Shown: positions 1-5,248 of the stretch, one piece after another
Layout of the letters: each line of letters starts with the position of its first letter
How positions within the stretch are numbered: position 1 is the stretch's first letter
Assembly (NCBI GenBank): GCA_002686195.1
Contig: NZAS01000184.1
Coordinates: 1-6,205, forward strand
Length of the DNA stretch: 6,205 nucleotides
Reading direction: 5' to 3'
DNA from: Candidatus Pacearchaeota archaeon
GTDB taxonomy: Archaea > Nanoarchaeota > Nanoarchaeia > Pacearchaeales > GW2011-AR1
Made by a program: the position numbers and the translations under genes
The notes under the pieces: model-generated
Databases searched by the model: none
What the model was told of the DNA's origin: nothing
What the model saw: only the letters and a program-made list of their open reading frames with translations

Positions 1-43
1 TCACGTCTGGTAATGGGATTCATGTGCGTAATTAGGAGACCCC

Positions 44-265
44 ATGCATTTAAATCTAAACAAACAGCGGCCAGTCGAGATGCGGCAGATAGACCCGATA
101 AAGGATGAGTTTCTGCCGCCGGCCTTTGAGTCCGAGCAAGAGTTTACGGACTTCATCGAGCGGCTGAACGCTGAGACTGCCGCCAGCCTTGGGCTGCCCG
201 TTGCTCTGATTATGAAGCCCCGGCCCACCCCTTCGATTACTCCAACTCCAGATCACGAATCATGA
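44..265 (+). CDS. Small hypothetical protein upstream of head protease (73 aa)
   Basis: I do not recognise this 73-aa protein. The start is supported by AGGAG at 34-38, five bases before the ATG. The stop TGA (263-265) overlaps the ATG of the protease gene in an ATGA arrangement, so the two are probably translationally coupled. The protein is charged: an acidic, helix-prone middle (about residues 18-50, with a DEF and an FTDFIERLNAE stretch) is followed by a Pro/Thr-rich tail (residues 59-70) that looks disordered. There is no signal peptide or membrane segment. Between a portal gene (expected upstream, outside the window) and the head protease, many phages carry a small head-assembly or head-tail joining protein; that role is inferred from position only. 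The last codons lie in an ATCACGAATC sequence that resembles the repeat at 1879-1903, so the C-terminus may have been extended into repeat DNA. Confidence 0.75.
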   Translation: MHLNLNKQRPVEMRQIDPIKDEFLPPAFESEQEFTDFIERLNAETAASLGLPVALIMKPRPTPSITPTPDHES

Positions 266-1869
266 AAGCCATCGAACTAGCTTGTTCCATTCCCTGGGCC
301 ATTCACCCGGAAGCTCTGCGCACCATCCTTGCCATTGCTAACAGAGACGCCACCCCCATCAACTACAGGGAGGCCCTGGAGCTGCCGCCCATGGAAGCCA
401 TGCAGGCCCAACGGGGCGAGCGCCTGAAAGGGACACGGGGGGTTAGCGTCCGAAAAGGTGTCGCCATCCAGACCATTGCAGGCCCTATCTTTCGCCGGGC
501 TTCCGGTTTCTCGGCAATGAGCGGGGCGACCGATCTCAATCGGATGTTCGAGGATTTCAATACGGCGGTCGAGGCTTCAGACGTGACGGCCATCCTGATG
601 GATATCGATTCTCCAGGCGGCGAGGTGGACGGCATCGGCGAATTCGCCCAGAGCATCCACGAAGCCCAGAGGAAAAAGCCCGTCGCTTCTTACGTCAGCT
701 TCCTGGGGGCAAGCGCCGCCTACTGGATACCCTCCGCCACCGGCGAGATCGTCATCGCCCCATCCGCAATGCTCGGCAGTATCGGAGTGGTGAGCACCTA
801 TACGGACTATACGAAGTTCGACGAAAAACTTGGCGTTGAGGAGATAGAGATCGTCAGCTCCCAGTCCCCGAAAAAACGGGCCACACCTACCAGCGACGAG
901 GGCAGGGCAATCATTCAACAGCAGGTGGACGACCTGGCCGATGTTTTCATCTCTGCCGTAACCAAATACAGGGGCGTAGACAAGGAAACCGTGCTCAGCA
1001 AGTTTGGCCAGGGAGACATGCTGGTAGGCAAGCGGGCAGTAAGGGCGGGCCTGGCCGACCGCATCGGAACATTCGAGGCCACCCTGCGAGGTCTCCAGAA
1101 CGGCAGAACCCCCCGCAGGAAAAACCAGGCTTCGTCTTCGGCCCGACACCCGACACCCGACACCCGACACCTCAGCCCCGATTACGATCTTGCACATCCT
1201 CAGATCGGTGCGTCAATATCCGGCATCACCGAACAACAACTCCAACCAGACCCAAAGGAGACATCGATTATGGATCTTGAAACCCTCAAAGCGGAACTCC
1301 CCGAAGTTTACGAAGAGGCAAAGACGGAAGGTTACGTCCAGGGACACGAGGAAGGGCTCGCCGAGGGGCGAACCGAAGGCGAGAAGACCTCCGAAGAGGC
1401 AATAGACGCCGCCATTGGCGAAGCCGAGGCCGAGGCCGAGCAGAACGGTTACGACCGGGGCCTGCAGATCGGATACTCCAACGGGCAGCAGAACGAGCGC
1501 AAGCGCTGCCGCCATATCGCCACCCTCGCCAATGACATGTCCTGCCACCAGGTCGGCATCGATTGCATCGCCGACGGTGAAGATATTACGGACACCACCG
1601 CGGCCCTGGAGGCTGACCGGGAGAAGCGCACCGCACTCGGCGGCGCTCCGGACCTTCCCGCCCCCACCGGCGACGAGACCCACGGCCAGCAGCAGCAACC
1701 GAGCATCGAGGAGCTGGACTGGGAAGACGAGCAAGCGGTCCAGAAAGCATTCGACGCCCAGCCGGACGATGTCCGGGCAGAGTTCAGCGAGGCCAGCGTC
1801 TGGGCAGCCTACATCAAGGCCGATAAGGACGGCATGATCCAGAACTTCCGAGGCAAAAAGGACGACTAG
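262..1869 (+). CDS. Phage head maturation protease, S49 (SppA/lambda C-like), fused to scaffold domain
   Basis: This 535-aa protein should cleave scaffold and itself inside the prohead during capsid maturation. Residues ~60-275 form an S49 peptidase domain: ILMDIDSPGG (111-120) is the conserved SPGG strand-loop, LGASAAYW (148-155) holds the nucleophile Ser151, and Lys204/Lys205 in SPKKRATP lie 53-54 residues later, matching the Ser-Lys dyad spacing of single-domain SppA enzymes. PSAMLGSIGVV (167-177) is also family-typical. Residues ~278-335 are a low-complexity linker. Residues ~337-535 are acidic and Gln/Glu-rich with EAEAEAE and several GYxxG-like repeats, as expected of a scaffold. The ATG overlaps the previous stop by 4 nt and lacks a strong ribosome binding site of its own, so translation is probably coupled. 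An internal start at 1270 yields scaffold alone. A 7-bp repeat in the linker makes the fusion frame-sensitive. The family call is confident; the catalytic Lys is inferred from spacing. Confidence 0.92.
   Translation: MKAIELACSIPWAIHPEALRTILAIANRDATPINYREALELPPMEAMQAQRGERLKGTRGVSVRKGVAIQTIAGPIFRRASGFSAMSGATDLNRMFEDFNTAVEASDVTAILMDIDSPGGEVDGIGEFAQSIHEAQRKKPVASYVSFLGASAAYWIPSATGEIVIAPSAMLGSIGVVSTYTDYTKFDEKLGVEEIEIVSSQSPKKRATPTSDEGRAIIQQQVDDLADVFISAVTKYRGVDKETVLSKFGQGDMLVGKRAVRAGLADRIGTFEATLRGLQNGRTPRRKNQASSSARHPTPDTRHLSPDYDLAHPQIGASISGITEQQLQPDPKETSIMDLETLKAELPEVYEEAKTEGYVQGHEEGLAEGRTEGEKTSEEAIDAAIGEAEAEAEQNGYDRGLQIGYSNGQQNERKRCRHIATLANDMSCHQVGIDCIADGEDITDTTAALEADREKRTALGGAPDLPAPTGDETHGQQQQPSIEELDWEDEQAVQKAFDAQPDDVRAEFSEASVWAAYIKADKDGMIQNFRGKKDD
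1144..1171 (+). repeat. Four tandem 7-bp units (CGACACC) inside the protease-scaffold linker
   Basis: Four exact head-to-tail copies of CGACACC occupy 1144-1150, 1151-1157, 1158-1164 and 1165-1171. They encode the ARHPTPDTRH part of the linker. Because the unit is not a multiple of three, each repeat is read in a different frame, and gain or loss of a unit would shift the frame of everything downstream. Related heptamers occur in the spacer at 2771-2791. Confidence 0.95.
1255..1260 (+). promoter_or_regulatory. Internal ribosome binding site for nested scaffold
   Basis: AAGGAG lies 9 nt before the in-frame ATG at 1270. It sits inside the protease coding sequence, where such a strong match is not required by the protein, and it decides the start of the nested scaffold. 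Confidence 0.7.
1270..1869 (+). CDS. Nested in-frame capsid scaffold protein (199 aa) from internal start
   Basis: Codon 337 of the protease gene is an ATG preceded by AAGGAG at 1255-1260 with a 9-nt spacer, the best ribosome binding site near any internal Met of this gene. Translation from here gives a 199-aa acidic protein starting MDLETLKAELPEVYEEAK. It has a charged helical N-terminal half (Glu/Ala/Gly-rich, likely coiled coil, residues ~5-80) and an acidic C-terminus ending in the basic FRGKKDD. Producing the scaffold from an in-frame start in the 3' part of the protease gene is established for lambda C/Nu3 and for Mu I/Z, and it gives the large excess of scaffold over protease needed for assembly. 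No other scaffold gene is seen before the capsid gene. The internal start is inferred from sequence, not demonstrated. Confidence 0.72.
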   Translation: MDLETLKAELPEVYEEAKTEGYVQGHEEGLAEGRTEGEKTSEEAIDAAIGEAEAEAEQNGYDRGLQIGYSNGQQNERKRCRHIATLANDMSCHQVGIDCIADGEDITDTTAALEADREKRTALGGAPDLPAPTGDETHGQQQQPSIEELDWEDEQAVQKAFDAQPDDVRAEFSEASVWAAYIKADKDGMIQNFRGKKDD

Positions 1870-1878
1870 CTCTCTTCT

Positions 1879-1903
1879 GAATTACGAATCACACGAATTA
1901 CGA
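1879..1903 (+). repeat. Direct repeat of GAATTACGA in protease/cement spacer
   Basis: GAATTACGA occurs at 1879-1887 and again at 1895-1903, separated by TCACAC plus C. A related ATCACGAATCA lies at 252-262 across the end of the first gene. The rest of this 65-nt spacer holds the ribosome binding site AGAGGT (1921-1926) of the next gene. No promoter or terminator is evident. Confidence 0.75.
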
Positions 1904-1934
1904 TCCCTTCACTCATAAATAGAGGTCCCATATC

Positions 1935-2765
1935 ATGGCACAGCCGACTGCTGACCAACACCCCAACAGGGAAATTTTCGATGGAGCGGAGCACCTGAAC
2001 GAGCTCCCCCTCAAAACTTCGACCACAATTTTCGCCGGCGCATACGTCGGTGAGAATTCCGGCGCTCGCCAACTGAACGCCGGCGATGCCTTCCTCGGCC
2101 TTGCCACCGCCAAGCGCTCCAACGTCTCCGGCACGGGGACGGACACCAACTGTCTCGTCTCCGAACGGGGACTGGTCGTCGATGACGTGGTAGGCGCTTC
2201 CGCTGCAACGGACGTTCTGAAACCCGTCTACGCCAGCGACGGCGACACGCTCACCCTCACGAAGAGCACCAACTCACGAGTCGGCCACATTCACCGGTGG
2301 CAGAGCGGCACTGAGTGCGTCGTTTACTTTGAGGCCAAATACACCTCGGAAGACACGGACGATCTGACCGTCGAAGGATTGACCGTCACCGGCGCAGCAT
2401 CCCTGGACGGCGGCGTCGATATCGGCGATGCAGCCGCCGACCTGGTCGGCTTCCATGGGGCGGCCGCCGTGGATCAGCATGCGGCAATCGAGACCATCAC
2501 CGATTCCAGCGGCGGAGTGGACCCCGGCGACGACATCATCGCAGCCCTGGGCACGATCACCAACTACGACGCCCACGCATCGGGTGCGGTGGCCGTTACC
2601 TCCAATGCGGCGACGGATCTGGATACCGCTGCCGCTGCCCTGGATACCCTGGAGGACGAGGTAACCCAACTGCGTCTCGATATAGGGGCAGCCATCGCCC
2701 AGATCACCGACAAGGTCAACGACGTGAGCGACACCCTCAGAGAGAAAGGACTCATCGCAACGTAA
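1935..2765 (+). CDS. Capsid cement/decoration protein (DUF2190-like) with C-terminal extension
   Basis: This 276-aa protein probably binds the outer surface of the expanded capsid and stabilises it. Residues ~25-135 resemble DUF2190-type cement proteins: an AGAYVGENSG segment (34-43), LNAGDAFLGLAT (48-59), the GLVVDDVVGASAATDVLKPVYASDGDTLTL stretch (79-108), and VGHIHRWQSGTECVVYFEA (116-134). Residues 143-170 (LTVEGLTVTGAASLDGGVDIG) look like a short beta-repeat connector of the kind found in phage fibre-like proteins. Residues 171-276 are Ala/Asp-rich and end in a helical heptad-like segment (about 228-272) finishing LREKGLIAT, as seen at the ends of several phage head-decoration proteins. 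The ribosome binding site AGAGGT lies 8 nt before the ATG. Its position between protease/scaffold and major capsid genes fits the role. The family call rests on remembered motifs; the function of the extension is unknown. Confidence 0.78.
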   Translation: MAQPTADQHPNREIFDGAEHLNELPLKTSTTIFAGAYVGENSGARQLNAGDAFLGLATAKRSNVSGTGTDTNCLVSERGLVVDDVVGASAATDVLKPVYASDGDTLTLTKSTNSRVGHIHRWQSGTECVVYFEAKYTSEDTDDLTVEGLTVTGAASLDGGVDIGDAAADLVGFHGAAAVDQHAAIETITDSSGGVDPGDDIIAALGTITNYDAHASGAVAVTSNAATDLDTAAAALDTLEDEVTQLRLDIGAAIAQITDKVNDVSDTLREKGLIAT

Positions 2766-2770
2766 CAGAC

Positions 2771-2791
2771 AGACACCCGACACCAGACACC
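2771..2791 (+). repeat. Three GACACC-type heptamers after the cement gene
   Basis: AGACACC (2771-2777), CGACACC (2778-2784) and AGACACC (2785-2791) run head to tail just after the cement stop codon. They are the same family as the four CGACACC units inside the protease gene. Two GGACACG units follow at 2848-2861. Confidence 0.8.
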
Positions 2792-2798
2792 TGAAACC

Positions 2799-2828
2799 CT
2801 CACCCGCAGGCCACCGCCTGCGGGTGAG
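2799..2828 (+). other. Stable hairpin between cement and major capsid genes
   Basis: A perfect 13-bp GC-rich stem (2799-2811 pairing with 2816-2828) closes a CACC loop. Neither strand has a T-run after it, so it is not a standard intrinsic terminator. In the 139-nt spacer ahead of the major capsid gene it could protect the capsid mRNA from 3'-5' decay of the upstream part or mark a processing point; this is inference. No promoter was recognised in the spacer. Confidence 0.8.
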
Positions 2829-2904
2829 ACCGGAAAACAACGTCTCCGGACACGGGACACGGACGAATTTTTCATCCGCTTAACCATGAACCGGAGGCAA
2901 TCAG

Positions 2905-3924
2905 ATGCCATTCGAACGACTCACCGACCGATACGTCATCGGGCGCATGATCGAGAAAATCGAGCATGCGGAGCTATCATCCTTCATTCTGCCCTTCACC
3001 GGCCCCATTTGGGGTAGCAACCAGGATCTCGAAGAGATCGCCTGGCCAGCCGCAACCCCGAAGATGCGGGCATGGGACGGCGAGAAACAGCCGGTAACCC
3101 TTGGCGAGATCGAGACCTCATTCGAGGTTTCGCCCTATGAGGGGACCCTGGATTTCGCCCGAAAGCAGTGGAGACTCGGCAAGGGCCGGGTCAACGAAGC
3201 CCTCATCTCCGACTTCGCCGATGAGCCGGTCCGCCACTGGGAAGATCTGCTGACCACCAAGATGGAGCTCGGCACGAGCACCAATAGTTTCGATGCGCAG
3301 ACCTATTTCTCGACGACCCACTCATTCGGCGCATCGGGCAATTTCTCCAACTCCATCACCTACGATGCGGTGGACGCCACTGCCCCGACTCCGGACGAGA
3401 TGGAAAAGGCCATCCTCGCCGGCATAAAGCAGCTCTACCAGCAGAAAGACAGCCAGGGCCGCAAGGTGAACCGTGGCATGAAAAGCGTGCATGTGATGCT
3501 TCCAATCGAGTATTGGGATATCGCCCTGAAGGCATTCAGCGCGGCCCTTCTCGCCACCTCCGGAGGTGCTGCCAGGGACAATACCCTTGTCGCCCTGAAC
3601 AGCGGCATCGCCGGCCAGCAGCTCTCTATGAGCATGAGCATCAACGTCGCTCTGACATGGACGGACAAGCTGGTGGTCGTGCGTAACGACGACACAGCCC
3701 AGGGACTGCCCGCTTTCATCCGTGGCGCTCAGCCGCCCCAGGCAAACGAGAGCGAGCGGCCGGAGACCCTCAGCGAGATCCAGTCCTTCGCCGTCAAGGT
3801 CCTGGGCACGGACAGCGATCACCACTTCAATACCGGTGGCATCCGGGTCAGCATCGAGTCCGACCGGGTGGTCCAGTTCGGCGACTTCCGAAAGGCCGTC
3901 CTCGTGGACATCGACACGGCATAA
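2905..3924 (+). CDS. Major capsid protein, Mu gpT-like
   Basis: This 339-aa protein is the likely HK97-fold major head subunit. GGAGG at 2893-2897, 7 nt before the ATG, gives strong translation. The layout matches Mu-like gpT proteins: an aromatic, polar N-terminal region with PKMRAWDGEK (52-61; compare the P-L-EW-G pattern of gpT), a segment of regularly spaced charged residues with FEVSPYEGTLDFARKQW (73-89), the helical SDFADEPVRHWEDLL (102-116), then the diagnostic FDAQTYFSTTH (129-139; Mu gpT has a similar D-Q-FF-x-x-H block), a surface-loop-rich middle, and a C-terminal FGDFRKAVLVDID (325-337). The length is close to Mu gpT (about 300 aa). A major capsid role also fits its place after protease/scaffold and cement genes and before strong terminators. 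The family assignment is from motif memory; an HK97-fold capsid protein is the safest statement. Confidence 0.82.
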   Translation: MPFERLTDRYVIGRMIEKIEHAELSSFILPFTGPIWGSNQDLEEIAWPAATPKMRAWDGEKQPVTLGEIETSFEVSPYEGTLDFARKQWRLGKGRVNEALISDFADEPVRHWEDLLTTKMELGTSTNSFDAQTYFSTTHSFGASGNFSNSITYDAVDATAPTPDEMEKAILAGIKQLYQQKDSQGRKVNRGMKSVHVMLPIEYWDIALKAFSAALLATSGGAARDNTLVALNSGIAGQQLSMSMSINVALTWTDKLVVVRNDDTAQGLPAFIRGAQPPQANESERPETLSEIQSFAVKVLGTDSDHHFNTGGIRVSIESDRVVQFGDFRKAVLVDIDTA

Positions 3925-3931
3925 GAGAAAT

Positions 3932-3959
3932 AAACCACGTTCCGTCTGGGACGTTGTTT
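3932..3959 (+). terminator. Imperfect hairpin with T-tract, upstream member of a tandem pair
   Basis: AAAC-C-ACGTTCC pairs with GGGACGT-T-GTTT around a GTCT loop, with one C/T mismatch and one G-T pair, and the right arm runs into TTTT. It starts 7 nt after the capsid stop codon. It is weaker than the hairpin just downstream. Confidence 0.5.
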
Positions 3960-3965
3960 TCCGGG

Positions 3966-4000
3966 CGGCGGCGACGGTGATACCGTCGCCGCCGTTTTTT
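3966..4000 (+). terminator. Strong Rho-independent terminator after major capsid gene
   Basis: A perfect 13-bp stem (CGGCGGCGACGGT at 3966-3978 with its complement at 3982-3994), a 3-nt GAT loop and six Ts at 3995-4000 form a textbook intrinsic terminator. It should end most transcripts coming from the capsid genes, so the downstream genes would need read-through, antitermination or a separate promoter. I could not identify a promoter between it and 4049. Confidence 0.92.
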
Positions 4001-4008
4001 CCCAAATC

Positions 4009-4043
4009 CCCTCTCCCTCTGGGAGAGGGGCAGGGGTGAGGGT
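4009..4043 (+). repeat. REP-like palindrome, left copy flanking methyltransferase
   Basis: A hairpin (CCCCTCTCCC at 4008-4017, TCT loop, GGGAGAGGGG at 4021-4030) is followed by CAGGGGTGAGGGT. The same sequence recurs in reverse orientation at 4855-4888, differing only at a central GCA versus CC. Its GAGGG (4039-4042 region) lies about 6 nt before the methyltransferase ATG and probably serves as its ribosome binding site. Such CCCTCTCCC palindromes are familiar as dispersed REP-like elements of bacterial chromosomes. Confidence 0.88.
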
Positions 4044-4048
4044 AGCGC

Positions 4049-4756
4049 ATGAGCACAGGTATCACAACGAGCGAAGCGAGGCAGGGATTACCTGCTGCAC
4101 CTTGTTCTCCCTTTCTTGATTTGAGGCTGGGCGATTGCATGGAATTGATGCGGGACGCTCCCGACAATTATTGGAACCTAGCTATTGTGGACCCGCCCTA
4201 CGGCATAAATATGGCGAAAGGAGCGGGTGAAACGCGGGGCAACGGGAAGAAAAAAGCGGATTTGTATATTCCCAAGGAATGGGATGCGGACAGACCCGAT
4301 GAATCATACTTCATTGAACTTCAAAGGGTTTCTGAGAATCAAGTGATTTGGGGGGGGAACTATTTTGCCGACCTGCTGCCGCCGTCAAGATGTTGGCTTT
4401 ACTGGCAGAAGCAGATGGGCGGGACTTATTCTGATGGGGAATTAGCGTGGACTTCTTTTGACGCGATTTTGAAGGATTACACAAAAAGGCCAGACCAAGG
4501 AAATCGCATCCACCCCACACAGAAGCCAGTGAAGCTCTACGACTGGATTCTGGCGAACTACGCCAGCCCCGGCGACCGAATCTTGGATACTCACATGGGA
4601 AGCGGATCAATCGCCATCGCCTGCCACTACTTCGGCGCGTATCTGACTGCCACGGAGATCGACGAGGACTATTTTAAAGCCGCCTGCGAGCGAATCGAGA
4701 ACGAGACGCGGCAGATGGATTTATTTCAGGAGAACAGGGAACCCTGCGGCATTTAA
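4049..4756 (+). CDS. Orphan DNA methyltransferase, beta class (N6-adenine or N4-cytosine)
   Basis: This 235-aa enzyme should transfer a methyl group from S-adenosylmethionine to an exocyclic amino group in DNA. Motif order identifies the beta class: GDCMELM (28-34) and catalytic DPPYGIN (48-54, motif IV) come first, followed by GGNYF (102-106), ELAWTSF (131-137), RIHPTQKPVKLYDW (153-166, motif X region), then DTHMGSGS (180-187, motif I, SAM binding) and ATEIDEDYF (201-209, motif II). The HPTQKP...DTHxGSGS combination is typical of small phage and prophage methyltransferases. The segment between ELAWTSF and HPTQKP is short, so the target-recognition region may be reduced. The first ~22 residues precede the usual family start; a later start is possible, but GAGGG before this ATG supports 4049. 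No restriction gene is adjacent. The gene is bracketed by inverted REP-like repeats and lies behind a terminator, which suggests a separate acquisition. The target sequence cannot be predicted. Confidence 0.9.
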   Translation: MSTGITTSEARQGLPAAPCSPFLDLRLGDCMELMRDAPDNYWNLAIVDPPYGINMAKGAGETRGNGKKKADLYIPKEWDADRPDESYFIELQRVSENQVIWGGNYFADLLPPSRCWLYWQKQMGGTYSDGELAWTSFDAILKDYTKRPDQGNRIHPTQKPVKLYDWILANYASPGDRILDTHMGSGSIAIACHYFGAYLTATEIDEDYFKAACERIENETRQMDLFQENREPCGI

Positions 4757-4804
4757 CGCCTCGCCTCCCAACGCCTCGCCTCCCAACGCCTCGCCTCCCA
4801 ACGC
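4755..4804 (+). repeat. Three tandem 15-bp units at the end of the methyltransferase gene
   Basis: AACGCCTCGCCTCCC repeats exactly at 4755-4769, 4770-4784 and 4785-4799, followed by a partial AACGC at 4800-4804. The first unit begins on the last two bases of the TAA stop codon. There are no unique spacers, so it is not a CRISPR. The rest of the spacer to 4854 shows nothing I can assign. Confidence 0.92.
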
Positions 4805-4854
4805 ATCCGCAGAGGCGATTTAGAATAGACGTTTCATGCTGCAAGGTTCCCACG

Positions 4855-4888
4855 ACCCTCACCCCGGCCCTCTCCCAGAGGGAGAGGG
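4855..4888 (-). repeat. REP-like palindrome, right copy in inverted orientation
   Basis: This is the reverse complement of the left copy at 4009-4043, with CC in place of GCA at the centre. Its own hairpin is CCCTCTCCC (4868-4876), AGA loop, GGGAGAGGG (4880-4888). The right edge runs directly into GGAGGT (4887-4892), the ribosome binding site of the next gene. Confidence 0.88.
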
Positions 4889-4898
4889 AGGTTAGATT

Positions 4899-5234
4899 AT
4901 GGCAATGACAGACCACGCCGAGATCATCCTGAAGGACACCCTCGATCCCTTCGTCCGCCAGAACGTAAAATTCACCCCGGACGGGGCCGCGGAGGTCACC
5001 ATCCCCTGGGCACGAGTGGAGGTGCAGGCCAAGCCCCTGGAAGGGAAGCACAAGGGGAAGACATGGGCCGTGGTATGGATCGCCGATGACGCCACCGATG
5101 GGCGGGACGATATCAAGCTCGTTAAAGACAAGTTTACATTCGCCGAGCACGGCGGGGATACGGAGCGAGACTGGCCCGTCATGGAAATCCTGAGCCGGAC
5201 GGATGGGATATGGTACCTCAAAGTCATGAGGTAG
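4899..5234 (+). CDS. Hypothetical protein between the two methyltransferases (111 aa)
   Basis: I do not recognise this 111-aa protein. GGAGGT at 4887-4892 lies 6 nt before the ATG and gives a well-supported start. The sequence looks like a compact soluble beta-rich domain: alternating stretches VKFTPDGAAEVTIPWARVEVQAK (23-45) and KTWAVVWIADD (54-64), a charged loop (DATDGRDDIK, 64-73), and a final ILSRTDGIWYLKVM (97-110). There is no signal peptide, membrane segment or catalytic motif that I can see. Base composition is like that of the phage structural genes and unlike the AT-richer methyltransferase that follows. In many phages the genes just after the major capsid gene encode head-tail connectors or completion proteins; that role is possible from position alone. 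Confidence 0.75.
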   Translation: MAMTDHAEIILKDTLDPFVRQNVKFTPDGAAEVTIPWARVEVQAKPLEGKHKGKTWAVVWIADDATDGRDDIKLVKDKFTFAEHGGDTERDWPVMEILSRTDGIWYLKVMR

Positions 5235-5248
5235 GGAAAGTAATTCGA

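Noticed and set aside
1..35. Possible 3' end of an upstream gene (stop TAA 11-13 or TAG 33-35)
   Set aside because: Two frames are open for too few codons to choose between them or to name a product, so no feature is called, although a portal-like gene is expected upstream.
577..1197. Long reverse-strand open frame (206 codons) opposite the protease domain
   Set aside because: It is a shadow of the S49 coding frame in GC-rich DNA, has no ribosome binding site, and its translation lacks recognisable domains.
3322..4167. Reverse-strand open frame of 281 codons
   Set aside because: It lies opposite the capsid gene, the terminator and the methyltransferase start. Its sequence across 3925-4048 is merely translated hairpins, so it is not a gene.
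4755..4804. Possible CRISPR array
   Set aside because: The 15-bp units are directly contiguous with no unique spacers, and no cas gene is present.
4821..4826. TAGAAT as a possible -10 promoter element before the gene at 4899
   Set aside because: No acceptable -35 element lies 16-18 bp upstream, and the sequence there is repeat-derived and GC-rich.
4674..5150. Reverse-strand open frame with GRRGV repeats
   Set aside because: The repeats are only the 15-bp tandem repeat read backwards; the frame overlaps three better-supported forward features.
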